Source of the DNA: Megaustenia siamemsis
Lineage: Eukaryota; Mollusca; Gastropoda; Stylommatophora; Ariophantidae
Direction of reading: 5' to 3'
DNA length: 64,000 bases
Assembly (NCBI GenBank): GCA_032433765.1
Contig: JAVIAB010000092.1
Location: 100,242,886 to 100,306,885, forward strand
Positions 40,660 to 52,862 of this stretch are shown here, in pieces. Each line of letters starts with the position of its first letter. Position 1 is the stretch's first letter. The position numbers were made by a program, and so were the translations under genes. The notes beneath the pieces are model-generated. The model was not told the DNA's origin. It saw nothing but the letters and a program-made list of their open reading frames with translations, and did no database searches.

Positions 40660-41728
40660 GCATTTGACAAAGTAAAGCACCAAGAAATAATCAAAATTTT
40701 AGAAAGCATAAACGTAGACAGCAAAGATCTAAGAATAATAAAGAACATGTACTGGCAACAAACAGCGGCCATAAGAACTGGAAACCAATTGGAATGTTTC
40801 AACATATAAAACAGGGTGTTAGACAAGGCTGTGTGCTGTCCCCAGATTTGTTTAATATTTATAGTGAGATTATTTTAAGATCCATAAGGGGCATGCCTGG
40901 AATAACAATTGGAGGTATAAATAATCTAAGTATGCTGATGATACAGTCTTAATCGCTAAGAGTGAAAATGAGTTACAAGAAATGTTGGACATTATAGTAA
41001 AAGAAAGCAAAAATAAAGGACTCAGCCTTAATAGCAAAAAGACAGAGGTAATGGTAACAACAAAGAAAAAGACATCACCTCAGTGCAAAATAAAGGCAAG
41101 TGGAACAATATTAAAACAGGTAAATGAATTTAAATATTTGGGAACTTTGTTAACCTCAGACGGAAGATGTACAAAAGAGGTGAGATGCAGAATGGCACAG
41201 GCAAAAGCAGCTTTCCAAAAAATGAGAAAGATACTATGCAATCCATTTTTGTCAATAGAAACATTCTTAGAATAGAAGTTCTTAAATGTTACGTAGAGCT
41301 AGTCTTAACATATGGATGCGAATCATGAACAATAGGACAACAGACAAGAAAATCACTGGAGTATGTAGAAATGTGGTTTTACAGAAGAATGTTGAGAGTA
41401 CCATGGACAGCTAAGAAGAGTAATGAAGATGTTCTGAGAGAGGTCAAAGCAAAAAGAGAGCTAATTTCCAATATTCGGAAGAAACAATCACCATTTTTTG
41501 GCCATGTAATGAGAACAGAACAACTGAAATATGTTGTAACAACTGGAAAAATTGAGGGACGAAGAGATAGAGAGAAGCAAAGAGAAAAAATAACAGACAG
41601 CTTAAGAGAATGGCTTGGCAGAAGGTCAACAACTGAAATGATAAATAGCTGCCAAGATCGAAAGTTGTGGAGAGACATGATCACCTACGCCAGCAGGCCT
41701 GGTACTTGATGATTATGATGATAGCAGT
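40660..41728 (+). mobile_element. L-E LINE 3' half, 5'-truncated
   Basis: RT from [14 protein letters not shown] through RVLDKA (frameshifted GVRQGC), a frameshifted YADDTVLIA, the frame at 40982-41275 (LSLNSKKTEVM, FKYLGTLLTSDGRC), and 41371-41709 (WFYRRMLRVPWTAKKS, FFGHVMRTEQL, LWRDMITYASRPGT), ending in a (TGATGAT)n tail. Several stops. Confidence 0.85.
41371..41709 (+). pseudogene. L-E C-terminal block
   Basis: A 112-codon open piece carrying the RTE-like GHVMR and K(L/W)WRDMI motifs. The RT core upstream is broken, so it is not functional. Confidence 0.8.
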
Positions 41729-42130
41729 TCAGTGGTACAGAGAAGATTCAGGAATGGGCTAACATCTGTTAAATCTAGGCCAGGAGAAGATTGCAATAGT
41801 GACCATGTACCAGTAGTTGGAAAGATAAGAATAAAACTGCAGAAGGCACAGAAATCACCAAGAAATATAAAATTAGAACTAGATATGCTAAGAGTAGATA
41901 AACAGTTGAGTGATAAGTACAGCACGATAGTACAAAATAGATATAATGCTATTGAGAAAATACAAGACATCCAGGAACAGTGGGAAATGCTCAAACAATC
42001 GATTCAACATACATCAAAAGAAGTAATATTTTTAATATTAAAAGTATATATTTAAAATTATTATATATATTATATATTATATTTAAAAGTAATCTTTTAG
42101 AAGACTAAAAGAATCAACAAAAAGAAATGG

Positions 42131-42916
42131 ATGACAGAAGAAATATTACAACTAATGGACGAAAGAAGAAAACATCAGAAAGAAGAACGGACACACAAAA
42201 TATTGCACAAAGAGATCCAAAACAAATGTAGAGAAGCAAAGGAAGGATGGTTAAAACAGAAATGTGAAGAAATGGAAAAACAACAAAAGAAAGACTCAAA
42301 ATTTATGCACAATCAGTTAAATGAATTAACAGGAAGAAAAGAAGTCAAAGTTTCAGGATGCGTGAAATCAAATGAAGGAAATATAATAATGGGACAGGAG
42401 AAGACAATGGAAAGATGGACAGAATATATCAGTCAACTCTATGATGATGAAAGACCAGAATTAAACAATTCAAATGAAGACACAGGACCACCAATAATGC
42501 AGAGTGAAGTGGAGGACGCAATTCAATACATGAAAAGAGGCAAAGCTCCAGGTCCCGACAATATAACAATCGAAGAGATAAATGCTTTAGGAGAGCTGGG
42601 AGTACAAGTCATAACAAAACTACTCAATGACATGTATAACACTGGACACATACCTGAAGATCTACTAAAATCTATCTTTGTAGCCATACCGAAGAAGTCA
42701 GGCGCCACTGATTGTGAAGACCATTACACTATTAGTCTCATGAGCCATATGGCTAAAATATTACTAAGAATCATCATGAGACGTGTAAGGAACAAAATAA
42801 AACCAGAAATAAGTGAGGAACAATGTGGATTTGTAGAAGGAAAGGGCACCAATAATGCAATATACATCTTAAGAACATTGATAGAAAGATCTATAGAGGT
42901 AAAGAAAGATCTATAG
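42131..42916 (+). pseudogene. L-E linker and N-terminal RT
   Basis: A 261-codon open piece: EEILQLMDERRKHQ, GRKEVKVSGC, MKRGKAPGPDNITIEEI, HIPEDLLKSIFVAIPKKSG and SEEQCGFVEGKGTNNAIY, ending in an in-frame stop just before AFDKVKHVEI. RT fingers without the catalytic box. Confidence 0.85.
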
Positions 42917-43008
42917 ATGTGCTTTATAGAACACGAATGCATTTGACAAAGTAAAGCACGTGGAAATAATAAATATGCTGGAGAAATTAAACATTGATGG
43001 CAAGGATA

Positions 43009-45983
43009 TCATCATCATCATTGAGTGCCTTCTTCGCAATGAAGGTTGGCTACCATGGATCGCCATTCTACTCTGTTTCTTGCTTTGATGGTGCAGGCTG
43101 TCAAAGATTGACTTGTCCATCTTTTGATGTTACTCGTCCATGTTAGTCTTGATCTGCCTCTGCCTCTTTTACCTTGTATTTCCCCTTCCAATATTACTTT
43201 TAGTAGGCTGTTGTGTCTTTTAACATGCCCCAAAAATTTCATTTGTCTTGTCTTAATTGTATTTAGTAGTTCTCTTTTATTTTCAGTTGTTTTAAAACTT
43301 CATCATTTGTTATCTTTTCTTTCCATCCAATTCTACCTATTCTTCTATAAACCCACATTTCAAAGGCTTCAATTTTCTGTTCTGTTTTCTTGTCTAATGT
43401 CCATGTTTCTGCACCATATAGGAATATAAGAAGATGTAACATTTTGCCATTCTTAGTTTCAGCCCTGTTGATATTTGTTTTGTTGTTAGTATATTTTTCA
43501 TGGCATTAAAATTACTTTTTGCCATACCTATTCTTTTGTTTATTTCAATTTTCCATTTTCCATCATTGGTTATAGTATGTCCAAGGTAGTTGTAGATCTG
43601 TACTGTCTCTAGATGTATTCCCTCAACTGTGATATTTAATTGTAGGTCTTGAGAATTTTCTTTGTTTATGATCATAGTTTTAGTCTTTTTGATATTCATT
43701 TCTAGTCCATATTTTTGCTTGTTATGTTTATCACATTAAGCAATTGTAGGTTTTTAAGATTTTCTGCTAGTAGAACAGTATCATCAGCATATCTTAGATT
43801 ATCGATTATCTTTCCATTAATGTTTAGGCCTGGCATCTCTGAGATGTTTTTAAAGATTTGCTCAGTGTATAGATTGAACAAGCTTGGTGATACAATGCAT
43901 CCTTGTCTTACTCCTCTTTTTATGTCCATGGGTGTTGAGTTTTCCTTGTTATATCTTATTATTGCTGTTTGTTCCCAGTACAAATTACATATTAGTCGTA
44001 TGTCTGTGTCGTCTAGATTTATATCCTTTAGGCAGTCTATAAGTTGGTTATGGTGTATTCTATCGAAAGCTTTGGTGTAGTCTTTAAAGCAGGCATATAT
44101 TGGTTTGTTTACTTCTGTGTACTTTTCAATCAATGTTCTCATGCTAAATATGGCTTCTTTTGTCCCACTATTTTTCCTGAATCCAAATTGTTGCTCATCT
44201 AATTCAGTATTGATTTTATTCTGAATCCTTCCCTGTATAACTTTTAGTAAAATTTTTGTAACCTGGCTCATTAGGCTTATTGTTCTGAAATCACTGCATT
44301 CAATTGCACCATTCTTTTTAGGCAATGCAATGAAAGTTGATGTTTTTAGATCGTTTGGTATGTATCCTGTATGGTATATGTCATTGCATATGTCTGTGAT
44401 CACTTTGATGCCAAACTCTTCTACAGCCTGTATCATCTCTATCTGTATATTGTCAGGTTCTGCTGCCTTTCCCTTTTTCATTGTTTTTATAACTTTTTCT
44501 ACTGCAGATTTCAGGATCTTATGATCATGTATGTACATTTTATGTCTGGCTTTTTGTCCCTTTCGTCATGAAATAATTCTGTTATATATTCTTGCCATCT
44601 ATCTATTATATCTTTGTTGTCTGTTAGCATTCTTCCCTCTTTGTTTGCAATACATCCGTTTCCTGCAGCTTTTTTGTCTTTATTAGTCATTCTCTTTTAT
44701 TTATGTGTGCATCTCTCTTAAGTTTTGTTTACTTTCCATAGTTTCAACTTCTAGACATCTTTGGTTGAGCCAGTCTTCTTTTGCCTTTTTGCACATTCTC
44801 CGTATTTCATTGTCTATATCCTTGTATCTGGCACTGTTTTTCGCTTGTCTTCTTTCTTCCATTTTTTCTAAGATTTTGTCAGTTATCCATTTTTGTTTTT
44901 TGTTACTTTCCTTTTTGGGCAAGGTGTTGCAGGATTCTTGCATGCTGTTTTTTTATGCATTGCCATTTTGTTGTGACTTTTTCCCTCAGGATTTTCTCTT
45001 CTGTACTGCTCAATCCCCTCTTCTAGCAGCTTCTGATATGTGTTCTTTACTTGTACAGTTTAAGTTTCTTGCTCATCTTTCTGGCTTTACGCTGTTATAT
45101 CTATTGGTGTTGCTGAATTAGCTTTTTGTTTGTTTCTCTTTAATTTAATTTTCATTTTTATCATTACAGGATTGTGGTCTGAATTAATATCTGCTCCTGG
45201 GTAAGTTTTGGCTTTCTTGACGCTGTTCCTGAATCTGTCTTTTATCATTATATAATCTATTTGATTCCTCTTCCTGTCTCCAGGGCTTCTCCATGTGTAT
45301 AATTTCCTTTTCTCTTGCTCAAAGAAGGTGTTGTATTTTATCAGTCTGTTTTATTCACACAATTGTATTAATCTTTCTCCTCTGTTATTCCTTTTTCCTA
45401 GATGATTTCCTATAATGGTCTTATATTTACCTTTTCCTACTTTAGCGTTCATATCACCCATTATAATCAAGATGTCTGATGATTTCACTTTCTTCATAAC
45501 TGTGTTTAGATCATCATAGTCTGCCTCTATTTGTTCATCTGTATAGTCTTGAGTAGGTGCGTATGTCTGTATTATTGCTATGTCGAATGGTTTTGCCTTC
45601 ATTTTTAATAGTGTAATCCTATCGTTGTATGCCCAGTGGGTATTTATATATTTTTGTAGCTCTCGTTTTATTAGAATGCCTACTCCTCTTTGATGTTCTT
45701 TTGTGTTACCTGAATATATAAATGTATATTTATTGTCTTGTATGTATCCACTTTCCTTCCATCTTGTTCTGATATGCCTAAGATATCTATGTTTAATCGC
45801 TCTGCTTCTACCATTAGATTTTCTAATTTACCTTGTTGGTATAAGGTTCTAACATTCCATGTAGCTATTTTTAATTCGTTCTTAAAACAATAGTTAGAAT
45901 TTCTCTCCATGGCTTTATTTGGAGTGTTACGTGATGAGGCTCCAATCTCTTTCACGGTAGTCTGCCATATTCGTCTTTTGGGT
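43009..45983 (-). mobile_element. L-B LINE, nearly full length, inserted in L-E
   Basis: The longest L-B in the window (about 2,975 bp), including the 5' region missing from other copies: MERNSNYCFKNELKIATWNVRTL on the minus strand near 45850-45915. It ends in (ATG)n at 43009. The ORF is broken into at least six pieces by small indels, e.g. at 43430, 43700, 44540 and 45370. Confidence 0.92.
43702..44538 (-). pseudogene. L-B reverse transcriptase core (broken copy)
   Basis: A 278-codon piece containing KKGKAAEPDNIQIEMI, QFGFRKNSGTKEAIF, CFKDYTKAFDRIHH (Ile to Lys at FIDY), GVRQGCIVSPSLFN and NNLRYADDTVLL-type catalytic residues (DNLRYADDTVLL). Flanking frameshifts disconnect it from the endonuclease and C-terminus. 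Confidence 0.88.
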
Positions 45984-45990
45984 AAGGATA

Positions 45991-46978
45991 GGCAAATCAT
46001 AAAAAACATGTACTGGCAACAAACAGCAGCAATACGAATTAACAACCAAACAGAACAATTTCAATTTATAAAACAAGGAGTCAGGCAAGGCTGTGTTCTG
46101 TCGCTGGATTTGTTTTCACTTTACAGCGAACATATTATGAGATCAATAGTAAACAAAAAGGAATTGAAGTCAACGGTCACAACATAAATAATTTACGATA
46201 TGCGGATGACACAGTCTTAATAGCAGAGACAGAGAATGAGCTACAAGAAATGATAGATATAATAGTAAAAGAAAGCAACAAGAAAGGTCTCAGTCTGAAT
46301 AGTAAGAAAACATAAGTAATGGTTATATCGAAGAAACAATCATCACCATCATGCAGCATAAAAATAAACAAGACAAATCTGAAACAAGTGCAACGTTTCA
46401 AATACTTGGGCACAGTGATAACATCAGATGGAAGATGCCACACAGAAATAAAAAGCAGAATAGCTCAGGTCAAAATAGCATTTCATAAAATGAAAAATAT
46501 CTTATGCAACAAATCTATGTCAATAGAAATGAGAAAGAGAGTTCATCGATGCTATATAGAAACAATTCTGACCAATGGAAGCGAATCATGGACATTAGAC
46601 AAACAAATGAAAAGACGATTAGAGGCCACAGAGATGGGATTTCTCAGAAGAATGTTGAAAGTTCCCTGGACAGCTAAAAAGTTAAAGACCAATGTGGAAA
46701 GTTCTCAAAGAGGCCAACACAAAAAGGGAGCTCTTAAAAAACATCAGAAAGAACTAAGAAGCAATCAACATTTTTTGGGCACATCATGAGAAGAGGAAAG
46801 TTGGAATACTTGGTTACAACTGGCAAAATAAAAGGAAAGAGAAATCGCGGACGACAAAGAGAGAAAATACTGGATAGCTTGGTGTCATGGCATGGAAAAC
46901 AGTCAACAACAGAACTGATACAATGAACTGTGGATAGAAGATTGTGGAAGGTCATGATGGCTTACGCCAAACGGTACG
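45991..46978 (+). pseudogene. L-E RT C-terminal half after the L-B insertion
   Basis: [36 protein letters not shown], frameshift, [14 protein letters not shown], stop after NSKKT, then FKYLGTVITSDGRC, GSESWTLDKQM, FLRRMLKVPWTAKK and a frameshifted GHxMRRGKLEYLVTTGKIKGKRNRGRQ. Decayed. Confidence 0.82.
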
Positions 46979-47880
46979 CGGTACGGTAAGTAATAATAAT
47001 ATTAGTATTATTAATTAATTAATTAATTAATGTATTTATTTACTTTATACACCAATATAATATGTGAGTACATTTGTTACCTGTATACCCAAATTTTAAA
47101 ATGACTGTTTAGTGTTGTAGTAGTCTGTGTACTAGTGTAGTCACACTCACAGTGACAGTGTGGAGTGTCAGTGTGAGTGTCACTTTTTTGTGATCTTCTG
47201 AGCTTAAGATCCGAGAACTCCAACGCAGTACATTTATTTAATATTATTATTGACACATTGAATAATAGCAATATAATTGTGCGCTAAATGCACGTTTAAT
47301 TTCGAAAATGTATTCCTAATTAAAAAAAACATAACATAAAATAAGTATTTGGTACAGTCGTCAAGTCAGCGAGTGTAGAGAGCAGGAATGATGGGTAGGA
47401 CGACCTGACCTGGAACACACTTAACTAGAGGCCCCAGCAACCGTACCCGCGTACCGTGTGTCGACGTGTGTTGTCTTATGTCTGTCATGTCAATAGAGAC
47501 AGTTTTTTTGTTTCAGTTTTAACACCCACGATGTTGTCTACGAGTACAATACTGCCACTTTTTAGAGCGATTGTCGTTCTCAAGCTAGATATTATTTTTA
47601 AAAGTCAAATTGATATTTATTATCGTGTCGTGTATCAAACACACATCAATGACATTGCACATGTGTTGCAGCTTAATGAGGGTACAGTTTACAAGAAACA
47701 AGCTAAAGAAAGGGGTGGCCAACCTACTGCCCCACAACTATTCATCATATATTACGGGTAAATGCATAAAAATGCATGCAGATACATAAAAATGCGAATC
47801 TGCTATACAGCCGATGATGAAGGTGAAAGGGAAAAATAGGTATCATTACAGCTTTACGTAAGTTAACTTACGGGCGTCGT
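46979..47880. other. Non-TE stretch with hairpin and an unassigned open frame
   Basis: It contains an (AATT)n run (47010-47035), an imperfect inverted repeat at about 47131-47185 built from GTCAC/GTGAC words, and an open frame at 47456-47761 (101 codons, codon use less AT-biased than the surroundings). That frame includes a TTTTTTTGTTTCAG acceptor-like tract near 47502-47515. I recognise no product and do not claim a gene. Confidence 0.3.
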
Positions 47881-47884
47881 ATGT

Positions 47885-49815
47885 GAAATATTCAATTGGA
47901 CGATTTTGGGGTCAACAGACCTTAAACGGGAACGGTGCACAACACATACATTAAATGCAGATAAAAAACATCCATTGCACCTAGAGCTCAACACATGGAA
48001 AGGTGTCAGGCTAGAAAGAGGCAAATCTTGGGTGGGCCGAGTAGATGTCCTCAAACAGGTCTGTGGTCTTACCAATAGCGAGTAGTGGAATGGATACAAG
48101 GAGACCATTTATGGGACCTCGACTTTGCTGATGACATAGTTTTCATCAGCAGTCAGATAAAAACGATGCAGAAAAACACAAATGAACTATCATCAATAGC
48201 CAGCAAAATTGGGCTTGAGATCAATCATGAAAAGACTAAAGTCATGAAAAGCGTAATTCCAACAGACGACAAAATATACATGGAAAACAAACCAGTGGAA
48301 GAGATCGATCACTTTATCTATCTTGGAAGTCACATTGATCGGGAAGGGGATACAAGTAAAGAAATTAGAATCATAATAGCTTAAGCAGCAATGTCTTTCA
48401 GAAGCCTTGAAAAGTTGTGGAAATCAAAACTCATCAGCACAAACACAAAACTTAGACTATTCAAATCAGATGTACTATCAACCCTTACGTATGCGTGTGA
48501 AAGCTGGAAAACAACAAGAGATATAGAAACAAAGTTGAACGCATTCGAAAATAAATGTCTAAGGAAAATACTTGGTATAGCATAGAACGAATTCAAAACA
48601 AACGAGGAAATTAGAGAAATCGCCAATCAACCACTAATATCTTCAGTAATAAAGAAAAGACGATGGTCATACGTTGGACATGTGATGAGAAGAGATAATA
48701 ACCGAATAGCAAAGCAAGCCCTCATATGGGAAACAACAGGTAAGAGGAAAAGAGGATGACCCAGAGAGACACTGAGAAGAACATTGATGAGAGCGGCAAG
48801 AGCAGCAGGATTCGGCTCCCTCAATGAGATAGCGCTCCTTGCACAGAACAGAGACAAATGGCGAGATTTTATAAAATATCTTTAAAAGAATTGAAAACTA
48901 CTAGAACAAAAATTCAGATAAGAGAAGGAGTATCTTGGTCTACGCCCTATGGGCCGGCTACGGCTCGAAAGGTCAATAGATAGATAGAGTAGTGGAAAGT
49001 GATATAATAGAATATACAAGAATTCAGGGGCACATTCTCGTATATTGTCACGCTCAACAGGAAATGTAGGAAGCAGAACTCAGTCGTGGTCAATGCGTGG
49101 TCTCATCTTGGATAACACCGATGAGGAAGATGCAGTTAGCTATACAGACGGATCCGTAATACGACATCATAGGAGTGCATGGGCATTTACATCACGCTCG
49201 GCAGGCATAATGGTCAAAGAAGACTGGTACATATGTTAAGACCACGAGACCATGGAGGTGATGGCAATGACCAGGGCATTCATCTGGGTAGAGTCACAAG
49301 ACTGCACCCACGCCTACATAATTAGTGATTCAGTGAGCATGATAAGAAAACTCGAGGCGGGCTCTGTATGCAGGCAATGGGTAGAGTCATTGCAGAAGTA
49401 AAATATACGTAGTCACCTTTGTCTACGTCACTGGGCATGCGGGAGTACGAGGAAATGAAAGAGCGGGCAGGCTGGCTAGCTGTGATGTCGTTGAAGACTG
49501 TAAACCAATGGATCGGGCGGACATCATCAGTGCCCTCTGAGATGTGGGAAGGACACAGGACTTTGACAACCATGAGTCCACGTCACTCCTTCGGTTGAAA
49601 GAGATGGGAGTTAAGATGGGCACAGACAGAAACGAGAAACTTAGTGGGCGTATAAGAAGACTTATCAACCAACACAGAACTGGAGTCGTCATTCTCTTGG
49701 CGCTGCGGGACTTACTGAGGAGGGGATCTGAGCACCTATGGACATGTTCGGGGGTGCAATGATGGTGACCCGGAAATAACTCAATAACAGACATCATGAA
49801 TCACGCAAATTACAG
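47885..49815 (+). mobile_element. L-G LINE 3' part split by L-A
   Basis: Left part: RT-to-RNase H linker (KSWVGRxDVLKQVCGLTN, near 48025-48080). Right part from 48997: RNase H remnants YTDGSVIRHHRSAWAFTSRSAG (49150-49210), FVYVTGHAGVRGNERAGRLASC (49420-49485), then MGVKMGTDRNEKLSGRIRRL and a CxxC-like end, with a tail containing AATAACTCAATAAC. Many stops. Confidence 0.85.
48090..48986 (+). mobile_element. L-A LINE nested in L-G
   Basis: The target duplication GAGTAGTGGA is at 48080-48089 and 48987-48996. 5'-truncated just upstream of LDFADDIVFIS. It then follows the L-A copy at 12281 closely, with stops (e.g. near 48383, 48585 and 48758), and ends in (ATAG)n. Confidence 0.92.
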
Positions 49816-49936
49816 CAGCCCGTGGAAAGCTAAAACTATCTGCAATATAAGAACATCCACCGTGGCTCTAAAATTAGGCTATGTGCACACTTGTTACATC
49901 AGTTGTTTTTTTTTTTTTTGTTTTTTTTTTTTTAAT

Positions 49937-50350
49937 ATGCTTGCGAATCATGGACTCTTGCAGTAGAACTACAGAAAAGAATATAAGCTATAGATAAGAA
50001 ATTTATCATAAAGTTTTATCTAGCTCTTATTTAGATCGTACAATGAACGAAAAGGCTCGTAAAAGGATACAGCAAGCAATCTGTGTACATAATGATATAT
50101 TGACTATTGTGAAGAAGCGTAAAATGAAATGGTTTGGACACGTATCTCGATCGTCTGGCCTATCAAAGACCATTCATGATTCCGCAAGGAACCTTGAAAG
50201 GAACGAGAAGGAGGTGGGAAGATAGCATCAAAGAATGGATAGCCCTCGAGTCCAAAAGAATGGCTGAAGATAGAGAGAATTGATTGACTAAGTTAAGTCG
50301 GTCAGTGGTGTCTCAACGACCCCAGAGTAACAGGAAGAAGAATAATAATA
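49937..50350 (+). mobile_element. L-J LINE C-terminal fragment
   Basis: The frame at 50043-50225 gives NEKARKRIQQAI, DILTIVKKRKMKWFGHVSRSSGLSKTIH, then frameshifted remnants of an RW(E/D)xxIKEW and SVVSQRPQ end. This KxxWxGHVxRSSGLxKT signature belongs to another RTE-like family widespread in animals. 5'-truncated next to a poly-T tract. Confidence 0.75.
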
Positions 50351-50497
50351 TGTGCTGGTACATGTAACACTGTCCACATAATGGCATATAGTATTTGTTT
50401 AGAGATCTACTAAAGATATTTAATTAAATAAACACTCGCCGTAGTTCTGCTGACATTAATAAATGAACCAATATTACAATTAAATATCTCTCTTCAT

Positions 50498-50873
50498 CAT
50501 CATCATCATCAAGTACCGGGCCTGCTGGCGTAGTTGATCATGTCTCTCCACAACTTTCGATCTCGACAGTTATTTATCATTTCTGTTGTTGACTTTCTGC
50601 CAAGCCATTCTCTTAAGTTGTCTGATATCTTTTCTCTTTACTTTCGTCAATCTCTTCATCCCTCAATTTTCCCAGTTGTTACAATATATTCCAGCTGTTC
50701 TCTTCTCATTACATGGCTAAAAATACTGGAAATTAGCTCTCTTTTTGCTTTGGCCTCTTTCAGAACGTTTTCATTACTCTTCTTAGCTGTCCATGGTATT
50801 CTCGCCATTCTCTTGTAAAACCACACTTCTACATACTTCAGTGATTTTCTTGTCTGTTGTCTATTGTACATGA
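50498..50873 (-). mobile_element. L-E 3' fragment
   Basis: Begins with the (ATC)n tail, then the L-E C-terminus on the minus strand (WFYKRMARIPWTAKKSNENVLKEAKAKREL, SHVMRREQLEYIVTTGKIEG). 5'-truncated. Confidence 0.85.
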
Positions 50874-51323
50874 TTCACGTAGTCACTTATATCTCTCTTA
50901 TTCGAAAATTAAAAAAATAAAGAGAGAACAAAAATCTATTTTATATACCCTGAGCACTCACCCAGTTGAGAAATATGTGATATTCAAAATTTCTATCTAT
51001 CTATTGACCTTTCGAGCTTTAGCTGGCCCATAGGGCGTAGACCCAGGTACTCCTCTTATCTAAATTTTTATTCAGTCCTTGTAAAGATCATTTATCAAAT
51101 CTCGCCATTTGTCTCTGTTCTGTGCAAGCAGCTCTGTCTCATTGAGGGAGCCGATTCCTGCTGATCTTGCCTCTCTCCTCAATGTTCTTCTCAGTGTCTC
51201 TCTGGGTCTTCCTATTTTGCTCTTACCTGTTGTTTCCCACATAAGGACTTGCTTTATTATTCGATCATTATCTCTTCTCATCACATGTCCAACATATAAC
51301 CATTGTCTTTTTGGTTACTGAAG

Positions 51324-51737
51324 TTTTAACATATGGATGTGAATCATGGACAATATGACAACAGACAAGAAAATCACTGGAGGCTCTAGAATTGTGGTTT
51401 TACAGAAGAATGTTGAAATACCATGGACAGCTAAGAAGAGTAATGAAAACCTCATGAAAGAGACCAAAGCAGAAAGAAAGCTAATTTCCAATATTAGGAA
51501 GAAACAATCATCAATTTTTGGCCATGTAATGAGAAGAGAACAACTGGAATATATTGTAACAACTTGGAAAATTGAGGGACGAAGAGATAGAGGGAAGCAA
51601 AGAGAAAAGATACCAGACAACTTAAGAGAATGGCTTGGCAGAAGGTCAACAACAGAAATGATAAATAACTGTCGTGATCGAAAGTTGTGGAGAGACATGA
51701 TCACGTACACTAGCAGACTTGGTACTTGATGATGATG
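51324..51737 (+). mobile_element. L-E 3' fragment nested in L-A
   Basis: VLTYGCESWTI, then LWFYRRMLK (frameshift) VPWTAKKSNENLMKE, IFGHVMRREQLEYIVT, LWRDMITYTSRLGT and a (TGA)n tail. No obvious target duplication. The surrounding L-A reads continuously across the site. Confidence 0.85.
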
Positions 51738-52003
51738 ATATTAGTGGTTGATTGGCGATTTCTGTAATTTCCTCGTTTGCTTTGAACAAAGCCCAACGGC
51801 CAAGATCTGAATTTGCAGAATTTCGTTCATTCTCAACGGTTGCCGTTATACTTTTGCTTTTACTAGCACAATGCCTGGTGTATAAGCTCTGAACACAATC
51901 TTGTCGCGCTTTCTCCCTGCATCGAAGGTTGGCGACAATGGAGATTCATTTCACTCTAACTCTTGTGGGCGCTGTCTTACATGAACCAAATTAGTAAACA
52001 ACC

Positions 52004-52059
52004 ATGCGTCTACTAACGCAGGAGGAGATCGACACCTTCTTTGACAAACTATCCAAATA
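52004..52059 (+). CDS. NIP7: NIP7-like first coding exon
   Basis: ATG at 52004 opens MRLLTQEEIDTFFDKLSK followed by TA, then GTAAAT at 52060, a splice-donor-like sequence. Eukaryotic NIP7 (60S ribosome biogenesis factor, PUA domain) starts MRxLT-E-E-...-F-(E/D)-K-(I/L)-(A/S)-K-Y-I. The split TA|(C/T) codon would supply that Tyr. The exon-intron joint argues against a processed copy. No second NIP7 exon was found in the rest of the window, and the piece lies inside the insert that interrupts L-A, so it is probably a captured fragment rather than the working gene. The match covers only 18 residues. Confidence 0.5.
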
Positions 52060-52478
52060 GTAAATTACATGTTTCATCATATATTCGTATATATCTGGTA
52101 GAACGTTTAGTTTAAAATACTTGTCGTAACATGACTTGCCAGCATCGGTGAGACTCCCGGAAGTTCGTGATAGTTAGGAGGGTCTTATAGTTTGTTGTTT
52201 GATGTGTGATGGTGATGGTCTAATCACCAACTAATTACTACATCAAGCTTGGGCAGATGGTGCTCGTAAACATGGGAGGGCCGACCATCTAAGGGCAGAA
52301 TCCCCCTGCAGAAAAGACAATCTGCTGCCTTGCAGGAAGATTTGGGACAATCAAAGGCTAAGGAAAGCAAATCTGATTAAAATGTTGGCTGAAATCGGAT
52401 GCACTGGGCCACTGGCGCAGAACACAGTGCAACGTTTTAACAAGAAATCAATCAGACTGGATCTAACAGACTCTAAGT

Positions 52479-52763
52479 ATGATAGAAACTACCGCTGACC
52501 GGAAAGGCTTCAAGAAACAGCTGAATATAATACACTGGAATGCGGAGGGCATATACCACAAAAAACAAGCTCTAACAATCAGACTAGCAGAGGAGGAGTT
52601 AGACGTTGCCTGCATCCAGGAAACTCATCGTAATCCTCAGCACAGATTTATTATCAGGGGCTACCAAACATTTAGACAAGTCAGGGAAGGTCACAAGGGT
52701 GGAATTCTTATACTTATTAAAAATTACATTCCAGCAAAACTGATAGATGTAGTCACATATTGA
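52479..52763 (+). pseudogene. L-H endonuclease, N-terminal part
   Basis: An APE-like endonuclease start: KQLNIIHWNAEGIYHKKQAL, VACIQETHRNPQHRF and GGILILIKN, ended by an in-frame TGA at 52761. The remainder continues in the frame at 52863. The Asn and Glu active-site positions (HWNA, QETH) are present. Confidence 0.8.
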
Positions 52764-52862
52764 GAGGAAGAGATCATTGGTACAGACCTATACATTAACT
52801 TCGCTAGTATAAGGATATTTAGTCTATACTGTCCAAATGACAAATTACTGAAGCTGGAGTCA

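Larger units (their letters stand above)
41729..46978 (+). mobile_element. L-E LINE split by a nearly full-length L-B
   Basis: L-E parts are 41729-43008 and 45991-46978. The first part starts inside the endonuclease (SRPGEDCNSDHVPVVGKIRIKL) and reaches LNIDGKD. The second resumes exactly with [16 protein letters not shown], then [18 protein letters not shown] and the C-terminus. The intervening L-B is flanked by AAGGATA at 43002-43008 and 45984-45990. An AT-rich insert breaks the frame near 42030-42090. Confidence 0.9.

Noticed and set aside
47456..47761. 101-codon frame as a host protein
   Set aside because: Codon use is less AT-biased, but no recognisable domain or intact gene structure; left as unassigned.
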